From a virus, in the IMG/VR virus record IMGVR_UViG_3300049456_000112, positions 1 through 55,624 of that record: 55,624 bases of DNA; one strand, given 5' to 3'. Positions within the stretch are counted from its first letter, which is position 1; each line of letters opens with the position of its first letter. Made by a program: the position numbers and the translations under genes. Under the pieces are notes generated by a model, which was given only the letters and a program-made list of their open reading frames with translations, ran no database searches and was not told where the DNA came from. This document shows, one piece after another, positions 48,120-55,624 of this stretch.

Positions 48120-48283
48120 GGCTTCCTCATCCGCTCCAGCAGGTGATCGATGAGCTGCAGGACCGCCTCCGACGTTGCCCGATTCCATGAGGCGCCGCCG
48201 CCGAAGTCGCCGGCACGCCGCATCGGCTCCATGGTCTCGGCGATGAAGGCTTTGCGCAGCTCGACCAGTTCGTCCCGGTTCAT
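48116..48283 (-). CDS. 55-residue helical protein
   Basis: MNRDELVELRKAFIAETMEP... ; two charged helices with a Gly-rich turn (GDFGGGASW). ATGA/GTGA overlaps on both sides. Function unknown. Confidence 0.55.
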   Translation of the reverse strand: MNRDELVELRKAFIAETMEPMRRAGDFGGGASWNRATSEAVLQLIDHLLERMRKP

Positions 48284-48432
48284 GTGCTCCTCGCGGTTAC
48301 ATACTCATCGAGCGCCGAGCCGATGATGGTAGCGATCGAGATGCGATCGACGCGGGCGATCTGATTGATCGCGGCCCTGGTGCTCGGCCTGAGATTGATG
48401 CGGGTGGTCCAGGTAATGCGCGGCTCGCTCAT
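48280..48432 (-). CDS. Ribbon-helix-helix regulator, first gene of the sugar operon
   Basis: 50 residues: a beta-strand-like RITWTTRINLRPSTRAAI followed by two helices, the MetJ/Arc-type plan. As the first gene of the 18-gene operon it is probably its own regulator. Promoters should lie in the 88-base gap 48433-48520 before the divergent + strand gene. Confidence 0.7.
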   Translation of the reverse strand: MSEPRITWTTRINLRPSTRAAINQIARVDRISIATIIGSALDEYVTARST

Positions 48433-48520
48433 GGCCCGTCGCAGTAGCACGATGCGAGCGCACTGTCAGCAAGAAATGACCGACTGTTCAAAAGCGGATA
48501 GGCGGGGCTATATAGGATGC

Positions 48521-48844
48521 ATGTCCGAAGTCAGGCACATCGTCCCGCGCCAGGGTGGCGAACTCAGGCCCTACAAGACGCCTGATGAGCATTGGCGGGA
48601 GGTGACCGAAGAAATCTATGGCAGCGCCGAACTGCCGGAGACGACCCAGCACATGCACGATCCGGAATGGGATCGCCGGCTCCTGAGCATCCAGAACGCC
48701 AACGATCAGACCAACGCGATCTTCGCGGCATTCGGGATGGTGCCGAGGAGCACTCGGCCGATGCGGGTTGGTTTCTGGTCGGTCATCGCCGTGCTGTTCG
48801 TCGCATCCGAAGCGATGTGGTTCGGGTTCCGGGTGCCGCGATGA
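48521..48844 (+). CDS. Small protein before the terminase, one C-terminal membrane segment
   Basis: 107 residues from ATG 48521. Soluble and charged start (MSEVRHIVPRQGGELRPYKT), then one hydrophobic C-terminal helix (VGFWSVIAVLFVASEAMWFG). Stop overlaps the terminase start. Possibly a head-region accessory protein. Function unknown. Confidence 0.55.
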   Translation: MSEVRHIVPRQGGELRPYKTPDEHWREVTEEIYGSAELPETTQHMHDPEWDRRLLSIQNANDQTNAIFAAFGMVPRSTRPMRVGFWSVIAVLFVASEAMWFGFRVPR

Positions 48845-50559
48845 CCCATCAGGCCCTCATCCGCGTTCTCGGCGCCGCGCGGCGGATCAAGGAGATTCAG
48901 GACGCCGAACGGCTTGAGGCCAGTTTTTACGAATTTTTCAGAGATGCGTGGCCGCAGTTCGATCCGGCCGACTTCGTCGACAACTGGCACCTGGAGGACA
49001 TCTGCAATCACATGGAGGCGGTGGCGCGCGGCTACATCCCGCGCCTCCTCCTGAACGAGCCGCCACGGACCGGCAAGACCGCGATCATCTCGATCTGCTT
49101 CTGCGCGTGGGTCTGGGCGCAACGGGAGCGCGGGCCATTGATGGGGCCCCAGGTCGCGTTCTTCTATGCCAGCTACGCGGAGGCGCTCTCGCTGGAGCAC
49201 TCGGTCAAATGCGCGCGGCTCATTCAGTCGCAATGGTACCAGCGCCGCTGGGGCCACAGGTTTAAGCTCCTCCGCGTCACGCAGGGCCAGATCGAGAACG
49301 ATCGCGGCGGTTATCGCATGTGCTCCTCGGTCGACGCCAAGGCGGCCGGCTTCGGTGCCGACATCCTGATCGCCGACGACCCGCATCTCGTCAAGGAGGC
49401 GGAATCGGAGGATGTCCGCGAGGGGACCGTGCGTTGGTGGTCGGAAACCATGCCGAGCCGACTCAACAACCGCAAAACTGGCGCCATGATCGTCGTCATG
49501 CAGCGGGTGCACGAAGGCGATCTGGCCGGCGATATCCTTCGCCGCGATGCCCTGGCGCGGAAGGCGGGCAAGCCGGCGAACTATGTCCACTTCTGCGTGC
49601 CCATGTCCTACGTGCCGTGTCAGCACGTCAATGCGTGGGTCGGCGATCATATTGAGACATTCATCGGCGATGATATCGAAACCATCGATGAGGGCGATGT
49701 TTTCTGGGCCGATGGCAGGAGCGAGGACGGCGATCTGCTATGGCCCGATCGTTTCCCGGCGAGCGAAGTTGTGAAGCTGGAGCAGGAGCTGGGTCCCTAC
49801 GCCTATGCCGGCCAATACCAGCAGGAGCCGGCCCCGCGCGGCGGCGGCGTCATCCGAAGAGAGTGGTGGCGCACATGGGACGAGAAGACGGCCGAAGAGC
49901 ACGACACCATATTCGAGGAGGTGAAGGACGAGTTCACCGGCAAGGTGCGGAAGAAGGAGACCTATCCCGGATTCGAATACATCATCGCCGCGTTCGACGG
50001 CGCGTTCACCGAGGATGAAGAGAACGATCCATCCGCGCTCTCGATCTGGGGCATCTTCCGGGATCGGAAGGGCAACCCCAAGATTTTTCTGATCTATTGC
50101 TGGGCCGAGTGGATGCGGATCAACGATGTTGTGACCCGCGTCGGTGCCGACTGCAAGAAGTTCAAGGTCGACAGGCTGATCATCGAAGACAAGGCGTCGG
50201 GTCACTCGGTCGGCCAGGAGCTGGCCCGGCTCTTTGGCATGTTCGACTTCGGCATAGAGCTGATCAACCCGAGGACCGGATTTATTAAGTCACCCGACAA
50301 GGTGGCCCGGCTTCTGACCGTGGTTCACCTGTTCGCCGAGGGTCTCGTCTATGCCCCGGACAAGGAATGGGCCGACGACATGATCACCCAGTGCGCCACG
50401 GTGCCGCGCGCCGTTCATGACGATCTGGCCGACACCTGTAGCATGGCGCTCATCTATCTGCGGCGTGCCGGCTGGGCCGTCCGGAAGGAGGAGCGGGCGC
50501 TCGAAATCGCCGATGAGACCAAATATCGGCCTCGGCGGGGTGCATTGTATCCGGTTTAG
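48841..50559 (+). CDS. Terminase large subunit
   Basis: 572 residues from ATG 48841. ATPase: Walker A NEPPRTGKT (residues 72-80), Walker B DILIADD (174-180). RNase H-like nuclease: IAAFDGAF with Asp386 as first ligand, then LIIEDKASG and a late DDLADT. It drives DNA packaging into the head and cuts the DNA. The small subunit gene lies 19 kb upstream. Confidence 0.94.
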   Translation: MTHQALIRVLGAARRIKEIQDAERLEASFYEFFRDAWPQFDPADFVDNWHLEDICNHMEAVARGYIPRLLLNEPPRTGKTAIISICFCAWVWAQRERGPLMGPQVAFFYASYAEALSLEHSVKCARLIQSQWYQRRWGHRFKLLRVTQGQIENDRGGYRMCSSVDAKAAGFGADILIADDPHLVKEAESEDVREGTVRWWSETMPSRLNNRKTGAMIVVMQRVHEGDLAGDILRRDALARKAGKPANYVHFCVPMSYVPCQHVNAWVGDHIETFIGDDIETIDEGDVFWADGRSEDGDLLWPDRFPASEVVKLEQELGPYAYAGQYQQEPAPRGGGVIRREWWRTWDEKTAEEHDTIFEEVKDEFTGKVRKKETYPGFEYIIAAFDGAFTEDEENDPSALSIWGIFRDRKGNPKIFLIYCWAEWMRINDVVTRVGADCKKFKVDRLIIEDKASGHSVGQELARLFGMFDFGIELINPRTGFIKSPDKVARLLTVVHLFAEGLVYAPDKEWADDMITQCATVPRAVHDDLADTCSMALIYLRRAGWAVRKEERALEIADETKYRPRRGALYPV

Positions 50560-50599
50560 GGCCATGATATGACCGATCGTTCAATATTTGGAAGGCCGC

Positions 50600-53245
50600 A
50601 TGGCCGCGCCCCTCTCCCTTCGCCTGATTGACCCGTCCGAAACCCAGGACGAGCTTAAGCCTGCGGAGATCAATCTCGACGAAGGAAGCAGCAGCTCCGT
50701 CACCATCGATGATGACGGCACGGCTCGGATTGAGCATGCCGATGGCAGCGTTTCCTTCCGCGATGGCGCAGAGGCCGGCGATCCGGATGAGGACGATTTC
50801 TATCACAACATCGCCGATCAGGTCGGCGACGAAGAGCTTGGCCGCATCGCCTCCGATCTGCTGACCGGGATTGAGCTGGACCAGCAATCACGCAAGGATT
50901 GGATGGAGGCGAGGGCAACCGGCATCCGTCTCTTGGGCCTTAAGCTTGAGGAGCCGCGCGGCGATCTCGGCACATCATCGGCGCCATTGGAGGGCATGTC
51001 GACGGTGCGCCATCCGCTTCTCCTGGAGGCGACGATCCACTTTCAGGCCAACGCGCTCGGCGAGCTTTTGCCCGCGTCCGGCCCGGTCAAGGTCCGCAAC
51101 GATCTGCCGATGCGGCCCGACATGCCGCAGCAGCCGCCTTCGCCGCCAGTTCCTGGCGCCCCGCCGGAGGGGCAGGCGATGGATGATCTCGGCTCGGCGC
51201 TCGAAAAGGACATGAACCATTATCTGACGGTGACCGCCACGGAGTTCGTGCCGGATACCGACCGTATGATGTTCTACATCGGCTTCGGCGGCGATGGATT
51301 TAAGAAGGTCTACAACTGCCCACTGCGGCGTCGCCCGGTCTCCGAGTCCGTGGATGCCGAGGACATCATCGTCAGCAATTCTGCGACCGACATCAGAAAC
51401 TGCGGCCGGGTGACCCATCGCATCAAGATGCGGCCGTCCGTGATCAAGCGGATGCAGATCGACGGCTACTATCGCGACGTCAAGCTGGGGCAACCCAATC
51501 CTGCGATGCATGTCACCGCGCCCGAGCAGGAGAAGGCCGAGATCGGCGGCTACAAGCCACGACCGCAACAGCCCAAGGATGCCGAGTACGAAGTCTTTGA
51601 GGTCTATTGCGAGCTTGATCTCGACAAATTCGCGCCAGAGAAGTTCAAGGGCAAGGAGTTGCCGCTTCCCTTTGTTGTCACCCTTGAAAAGGAGAGCCGA
51701 CAGGTCCTTTCGATCCGTCGCAACTGGGATGAAGACGACGAGCAGGCGCTCGCGAAGCATTTCTTCGTCCAGTTTCCGTTCATCCGTGGCCTCGGCTTCT
51801 ATGGCATCGGCCTCCTGCACATCCTCGGCAACATCACGATGGCGCTGACCGCGATCGTGCGCATCATGATCGACAACGGGATGTTTGCGAACTTCCCGGG
51901 CTTCCTGTTCGCCAAGGGCGCGGGCCGGCAGAACACCAACCAGTTCCGCATCCCCCCCGGCGGCGGCATGCCGGTCGATGTGCCGCCGAGCATGCGCATC
52001 CAGGATGCGTTCATGCCGCTTCCGTACAAGGAAACCGGTGCCGCCTTCATTAACATGTTCACGCACCTGGAGGAGGGCGGCCAACGCCTCGGGCAAACGG
52101 CAGAGCTGAACATCGGCGAGGGCAAGCAGGACGTCCCGGTCGGGACGACGATGGCGCTGATCGAGCAGGCCACCAAGATCATGGATTCCGTGCACAAAAG
52201 ATTGCACGCCGCGCAGGCGCAGGAGTTCGGCCTTCTGAAGGAGCGATTTAAGGAGGACCCGGAGGCGTTCTGGCGCCACAACAAGAAGGGGCATCGCCCG
52301 GCACGGCAATGGACCGTCGATCAATTTAAGCAGGCATTGGAGGAGCGCGATCTGGTCCCGGTGGCCGATCCGAACAATCCGACGAGCCTGCACCGGATCG
52401 CGAAGGCGACCATTGTTGACACGCTCGTGCAGAAATATCCGCTCGACATCGACAAGCGCGCCGCCCTGAAGCGAATCATGCGGATCGCCGACATCGACTC
52501 CGATGGCCTGATGACGCCGCAGACCGGGCAGCCGCCGCCTGACCCGCGCATGGAGGCGATCAAGGCCAAGGCCGCCGCCGAGCAGATGAAGGCGCAGATC
52601 GATCAGGCCAAGGTTCAAATTCAGGCGCAGACCGCGCAGATGAATTTCCAGGACAAGGAAAAGGAGCGCCAGTTCAAGCATGCGATGCAGCAATACGAGC
52701 TGCAGCTTGAGCAGATGCGGGTGCAGGCCGAGATGATCATCCACGCGCACGATCTGAAGCGCGACGATACGCAGGCGCAGCACGAGATGGGCATGAAGCA
52801 GGCCGAAACCGCGCATGGCATCATGTCCGATCAGGCAAGCAATCAAATGGGCATTCAGCATGATGCACAGAAGCATCAGCTCGAAATCGTCGCCAGCGCC
52901 CATAAGAACCAGCAGGAGATCGCCGCGCAGCGTCAGAAGCACGAGCAGACCCTGCAGGCGCAAAGAGAACAGCATGCCCAGCAGATCGAGCTGGAGCGCG
53001 AGAAGCATCAGGCCGCGCTGGAAAACCAGAAGCAGATCGCGGAGGCGAAGGCCAAGGCGATCGGCCCGGCCGAAGAGAAGCGCGTGGGTATGGAAGCCGA
53101 AAAGCATAAGCAACAGATGCAGCTCGACGCCGAGACGCATAAGCGCGAAGGCGAGACGCACAAGGCCGAGCTGCAGAACAGCAAGGTTCTGACACAGGCG
53201 AAGGCCAAGGCGATGAACAAGCCGAAGCCGGCAGGAGACAAGTGA
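50600..53245 (+). CDS. Portal protein with long coiled-coil tail
   Basis: 881 residues (GGAAGG before ATG 50600). The middle (about 130-560) has portal features: TSSAPLEGMSTVRHPLLLEA, FGGDGFKKVYNCPLRRRPVS, and a membrane-like but portal-typical VRIMIDNGMFANFPGFLFAK; it is of the podovirus/P22-like type. The last ~220 residues (about 655-875) are a Gln/Glu/Lys/Ala/His-rich coiled coil with repeated QHAQQ- and KHQ-like units, much longer than in common portals. The portal is the DNA gate at one vertex of the head. Confidence 0.85.
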   Translation: MAAPLSLRLIDPSETQDELKPAEINLDEGSSSSVTIDDDGTARIEHADGSVSFRDGAEAGDPDEDDFYHNIADQVGDEELGRIASDLLTGIELDQQSRKDWMEARATGIRLLGLKLEEPRGDLGTSSAPLEGMSTVRHPLLLEATIHFQANALGELLPASGPVKVRNDLPMRPDMPQQPPSPPVPGAPPEGQAMDDLGSALEKDMNHYLTVTATEFVPDTDRMMFYIGFGGDGFKKVYNCPLRRRPVSESVDAEDIIVSNSATDIRNCGRVTHRIKMRPSVIKRMQIDGYYRDVKLGQPNPAMHVTAPEQEKAEIGGYKPRPQQPKDAEYEVFEVYCELDLDKFAPEKFKGKELPLPFVVTLEKESRQVLSIRRNWDEDDEQALAKHFFVQFPFIRGLGFYGIGLLHILGNITMALTAIVRIMIDNGMFANFPGFLFAKGAGRQNTNQFRIPPGGGMPVDVPPSMRIQDAFMPLPYKETGAAFINMFTHLEEGGQRLGQTAELNIGEGKQDVPVGTTMALIEQATKIMDSVHKRLHAAQAQEFGLLKERFKEDPEAFWRHNKKGHRPARQWTVDQFKQALEERDLVPVADPNNPTSLHRIAKATIVDTLVQKYPLDIDKRAALKRIMRIADIDSDGLMTPQTGQPPPDPRMEAIKAKAAAEQMKAQIDQAKVQIQAQTAQMNFQDKEKERQFKHAMQQYELQLEQMRVQAEMIIHAHDLKRDDTQAQHEMGMKQAETAHGIMSDQASNQMGIQHDAQKHQLEIVASAHKNQQEIAAQRQKHEQTLQAQREQHAQQIELEREKHQAALENQKQIAEAKAKAIGPAEEKRVGMEAEKHKQQMQLDAETHKREGETHKAELQNSKVLTQAKAKAMNKPKPAGDK

Positions 53246-53469
53246 TGCCACATCCGAATGAAAACGATGCACGCCGCTCCCATGGTGACCGGCTCAACGC
53301 CATGACCGGCGAACGTGGCGAATATCCGGTCGATCGCGCCTCGCGCATTGCCGGCATTAAGGTGAGCGCCAGCGCGACGGGCGATTCCGGACACGCTCCG
53401 GAAGAGGTCTTCACGGCCGCGCCCGCGCGGCAAATAAGCAACTACGGCACCGTTAAGGGAGATGATTGA
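53245..53469 (+). CDS. Small head-region protein
   Basis: 74 residues, Gly/Ser/Ala-rich and polar (MPHPNENDARRSHGDRLNAM). Shares 1 base with the portal stop and ends overlapping nothing (next ATG at 53471). Unknown; likely virion or assembly related. Confidence 0.55.
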   Translation: MPHPNENDARRSHGDRLNAMTGERGEYPVDRASRIAGIKVSASATGDSGHAPEEVFTAAPARQISNYGTVKGDD

Positions 53470-53470
53470 G

Positions 53471-54019
53471 ATGGCCCATCCCTATCACGCGCACCGCGAG
53501 CACCAGGTATCGCACCGCCGCGTCCACCCGATCCTGAAGGACGAGCCGAGTGGCGCCAAGCAGCACAATGGCAGCCGCGCGTTCAGCAAGGTCACAAGCA
53601 AGAGCGCGGCCGAGAACCACGATGACGCCATCGGCGGCAAGAGTGCATCGAACCGATATGCGCGCGGCGGCAAGGTCGGCCACAAGGGCCACAGCACCAA
53701 CATCGCGATCGTCATGCCCCATCGCCCGGCGACTCCTCCCAACCTCCCCGCCGGGCCAACTGCCGGGCCGCCGATGGGTGCTCCCCCCATGGGCGGCCCG
53801 GGCCTTCCTCCCGGCGGCCCGCCGCCCGGTGGTCCTCCTGGCATGCCGCCGGGCATGCCGATGCACGCCAAGGGCGGCCGCGTGATCGATGGCGAGAGCA
53901 CCAAGGCCAACATCGGCAAATGGGCAGGCCGCGCGAGCAAGAACAGCTACTTCCGTGGCGGCGCCGCAAGCGGTGTTGGCCGCGAGGAGAAGGCCGAGCA
54001 TATGAAGAGGCGCAAGTGA
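53471..54019 (+). CDS. Pro/Gly-rich structural protein
   Basis: 182 residues. His/Lys-rich start (MAHPYHAHREHQVSHRRVHP), a Pro/Gly/Met-rich middle with repeats of PPG/PPM (about 90-135), and a basic, glycine-rich end. Low-complexity; similar proteins sit between portal and scaffold in alphaproteobacterial podovirus-like phages. Role unknown, possibly a decoration or head-tail protein. Confidence 0.5.
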   Translation: MAHPYHAHREHQVSHRRVHPILKDEPSGAKQHNGSRAFSKVTSKSAAENHDDAIGGKSASNRYARGGKVGHKGHSTNIAIVMPHRPATPPNLPAGPTAGPPMGAPPMGGPGLPPGGPPPGGPPGMPPGMPMHAKGGRVIDGESTKANIGKWAGRASKNSYFRGGAASGVGREEKAEHMKRRK

Positions 54020-54216
54020 TCCGAAGCCACCACGCCCGCGTCTTCCATGAGCTGATGATCGAGCATCGCAAACAGATGGTCGACGCCATCATCAACGGCG
54101 GCATCGATTATCCGATGTATCGCCAGATCGTCGGCTCGATTCAGGGCATCGATGATGCCCTGCGAATATCGGAGCAGGCCGACATCAACATTAGCGGCGG
54201 CCAGAACGCCGCCTGA
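54016..54216 (+). CDS. Small helical head-region protein
   Basis: 66 residues from GTG 54016 overlapping the previous TGA (GTGA). The sequence IIEHRKQMVDAIINGGIDYP, or closely so, is a helical pattern found in short proteins between portal and coat genes of such phages. Function unknown. Confidence 0.55.
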   Translation: MIRSHHARVFHELMIEHRKQMVDAIINGGIDYPMYRQIVGSIQGIDDALRISEQADINISGGQNAA

Positions 54217-54226
54217 CGGAGAACCA

Positions 54227-54652
54227 ATGTCACTGATCCAGCATGCCAAGAAGACCGTCCCGATCAGCGAGGCCGGCAGCACCAAAGAGGCGATTGCCAA
54301 GAACCTCGGCGATCTCAGCGGCGTGGAGGTCTTTTATAACCAGATTTTGGTCGCCACGCGCCCACGCCCACGCATCGGCACGCTTGGCGGCAAGCAGTGG
54401 TACCAGCCCGACGAAAAGATTCAGGAAGACGAATATCAGTCCAAGGTCGGTCTCGTCATGAAGATGGGGCCAACCGCGTTCGAAGACGACGCGGAGACCG
54501 AATATGACGGCCAGCGCGTCAATGTCGGCGATTGGGTCGTCTATGCGGTGAAGGATGGATCGCAGCTTCTCATTAACGAGGTCCATTGCCGCCTCTTGGG
54601 TCCGCAGCATATCCGCCTGCGCCTGAAGGACCCGGACGCAGTGAGCTTCTAA
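54227..54652 (+). CDS. GroES-like co-chaperonin-type phage protein
   Basis: 141 residues (CGGAGAACCA before ATG). GVEVFYNQILVATRPRPRIG at the start, KVGLVMKMGPTAF in the middle and VNVGDWVVYAV...LINEVHCRLLG resemble the beta-barrel of GroES-like phage co-chaperonins; the mobile loop is not obvious. It would cooperate with host GroEL to fold coat proteins. Next to scaffold and portal genes. Confidence 0.6.
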   Translation: MSLIQHAKKTVPISEAGSTKEAIAKNLGDLSGVEVFYNQILVATRPRPRIGTLGGKQWYQPDEKIQEDEYQSKVGLVMKMGPTAFEDDAETEYDGQRVNVGDWVVYAVKDGSQLLINEVHCRLLGPQHIRLRLKDPDAVSF

Positions 54653-54663
54653 GGAAAACGCCT

Positions 54664-55624
54664 ATGCCAAGGATCAAACCGCCACGCAATGCCGGCCCGG
54701 TGCCGGAGCGCCCCGATCGCGAAGACCCGACCGAGCCGATTGAGATTTTGCTCAACGATGATGAGCCCGGCGATGTCGATGTTAACCTCGCCGCGCCGCC
54801 CGTGGAGGCCGAGCCCGAACCTGCGCCGGTCGCGCGCAAGGCCGCGCCGGAGCCGGCCGATGATGACGCGCTCGCGAAAGCATTGGAGGCGCAGCGCAGG
54901 GCCGAAGAGCTGCAACGGACCGCGCAGCGCGAACGCGACGATGCCGTGCGCCGAGCGCGCGACAATGAACAGGAGCTAACCCGCGAGCGCGGCGATCGGG
55001 AGGAGGCGCAGTACAACTCGGTGCTTACCGCCATCGCCGCCGAGCAGGGCTCCGTTGCCCGGGCGAAGTCGGACTTCGCCACCGCGATGGGCGCGCAGGA
55101 TTATGCCGCTGCCGCCGAGGCGCAGGCCGCGATGGCATCCGCTGCCGCGCGGCTCGATCGATTGGAGGACGGCAAGCAGGCCTTCGAAACGCGGCGCGAA
55201 ACGGCAAAGACCGAGCCGAAGCCCGAGAAGGTTGAGCCCCGGCCAGCCCGGCCGGATTTTGAGCAGCAGATCGCATCGCTGCCGGAAACCGCCCGCGTCT
55301 GGCTCCGCAAACATCCGGAGTTCATCACCGACACCGCCAAGAACGATGAAATCGGCGCATCGCATGCCTATCTGGTCAACCGCAAGAAAGTTGCCGCGTT
55401 CTCGGATGCATATTTCGATGCGCTCGACGAGGAATTTGGTTTTAAGGCCACATCGACGGCGACGGCAGAGCCGGCCCCGTCGCAACGAAGGAGTCTACCC
55501 ATGTCTGCGCCTGTGTCCCGTCAGGCCCCGTCGCCATCGGGGCAGCGCCAGAACAATAACATGACGCTCTCGCCGGAAGAGCGCGCCATCGCAAGGAACA
55601 GCTTCACCGCCACCGACATGTCCA
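54664..55624 (+). CDS. Scaffold-like head assembly protein (partial, runs off the window)
   Basis: About 320 residues visible. Pro/Glu/Ala-rich acidic start, a long charged coiled coil (about 70-200: ALAKALEAQRRAEELQRTAQ...), then an AAAEAQAAM-rich middle and an FGFKAT segment before a low-complexity region. This mix of acidic helix and disorder is typical of scaffolding proteins that shape the head and then leave. The major coat gene should follow beyond the window. Confidence 0.65.
   Translation, partial: MPRIKPPRNAGPVPERPDREDPTEPIEILLNDDEPGDVDVNLAAPPVEAEPEPAPVARKAAPEPADDDALAKALEAQRRAEELQRTAQRERDDAVRRARDNEQELTRERGDREEAQYNSVLTAIAAEQGSVARAKSDFATAMGAQDYAAAAEAQAAMASAAARLDRLEDGKQAFETRRETAKTEPKPEKVEPRPARPDFEQQIASLPETARVWLRKHPEFITDTAKNDEIGASHAYLVNRKKVAAFSDAYFDALDEEFGFKATSTATAEPAPSQRRSLPMSAPVSRQAPSPSGQRQNNNMTLSPEERAIARNSFTATDMS

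Noticed and set aside
50975-53272. 765-residue open frame antisense to the portal gene
   Set aside because: It mirrors the portal gene; high GC at third codon positions opens the opposite frame. Composition is low-complexity Leu/Arg/His and there is no ribosome site.

Overview
This window looks like part of a tailed-phage genome (free phage or prophage) of an alphaproteobacterium, most likely Rhizobiales. The evidence is high GC, a DUF1515-type lysis-region protein, a large serine integrase, a RecT/exonuclease pair, a primase-helicase, terminase, and a portal followed by a scaffold-like gene. The portal/scaffold order and an internal-virion-type protein at the left edge suggest a podovirus-like particle. 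Both edges cut genes (the ejection-type protein on the left, the scaffold on the right), so the capsid and tail genes lie outside. Function calls come from reading the sequence and from remembered families; no database search was run.

Layout. 1-3.4 kb (+): end of a virion protein, then endolysin and small membrane (holin/spanin-like) genes, closed by a strong terminator. 3.4-7.2 kb (-): conserved small phage genes and Xre-type regulators. 7.5-8.5 kb (+): a Crp/Fnr regulator. 8.5-17.6 kb (-): an Xre regulator, a membrane protein, the serine integrase, small DNA-binding proteins (one with a DnaA domain IV-like fold), a vWA protein, a DGQHR protein, RecT and a RecE-like nuclease. 17.9-23.9 kb (+): Cro/YdaS-like regulator, replication genes, a RuvC-like resolvase and a split primase-helicase; two tracts of degenerate 5-bp CGCNN repeats lie here. 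23.9-29.2 kb (-): a TetR regulator and a block of small early-type genes, eight of them behind a repeated, covarying RNA leader. 29.4 kb (+): terminase small subunit. 30.2-34.7 kb: a train of tiny, often membrane-spanning, start/stop-overlapping genes and a serine resolvase.

34.8-37.8 kb (+) is the most striking region. Four head-to-tail Y-RNA-like structured RNAs, two of which carry circularly permuted tRNA domains, directly precede a Ro60 (TROVE + vWA) gene. That gene is translationally coupled to a metallophosphoesterase. A tRNA-Trp-like gene follows.

38.2-48.4 kb (-) is an 18-gene operon in which successive genes overlap or abut. It starts with a ribbon-helix-helix regulator and encodes a nonulosonic-acid (pseudaminic/legionaminic-type) sugar pathway: 4,6-dehydratase/epimerase, aminotransferases, acetyltransferases, nonulosonate synthase and a cytidylyltransferase fusion, plus an ATP-grasp enzyme, a PIG-L deacetylase, an oxidoreductase and a methyltransferase. 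48.5-55.6 kb (+): terminase large subunit, portal, small head genes, a GroES-like protein and a scaffold-like protein.

The inferred picture is a temperate phage whose packaging genes are split by about 19 kb of accessory DNA. That DNA carries an RNA-quality-control cassette (Ro60, Y RNAs, phosphoesterase) and a cell-surface or virion glycan cassette. Several 16-bp palindromes (TGTCYA-N4-TRGACA) near an Xre gene, next to the Ro60 cassette and inside the sugar operon could be a shared operator.
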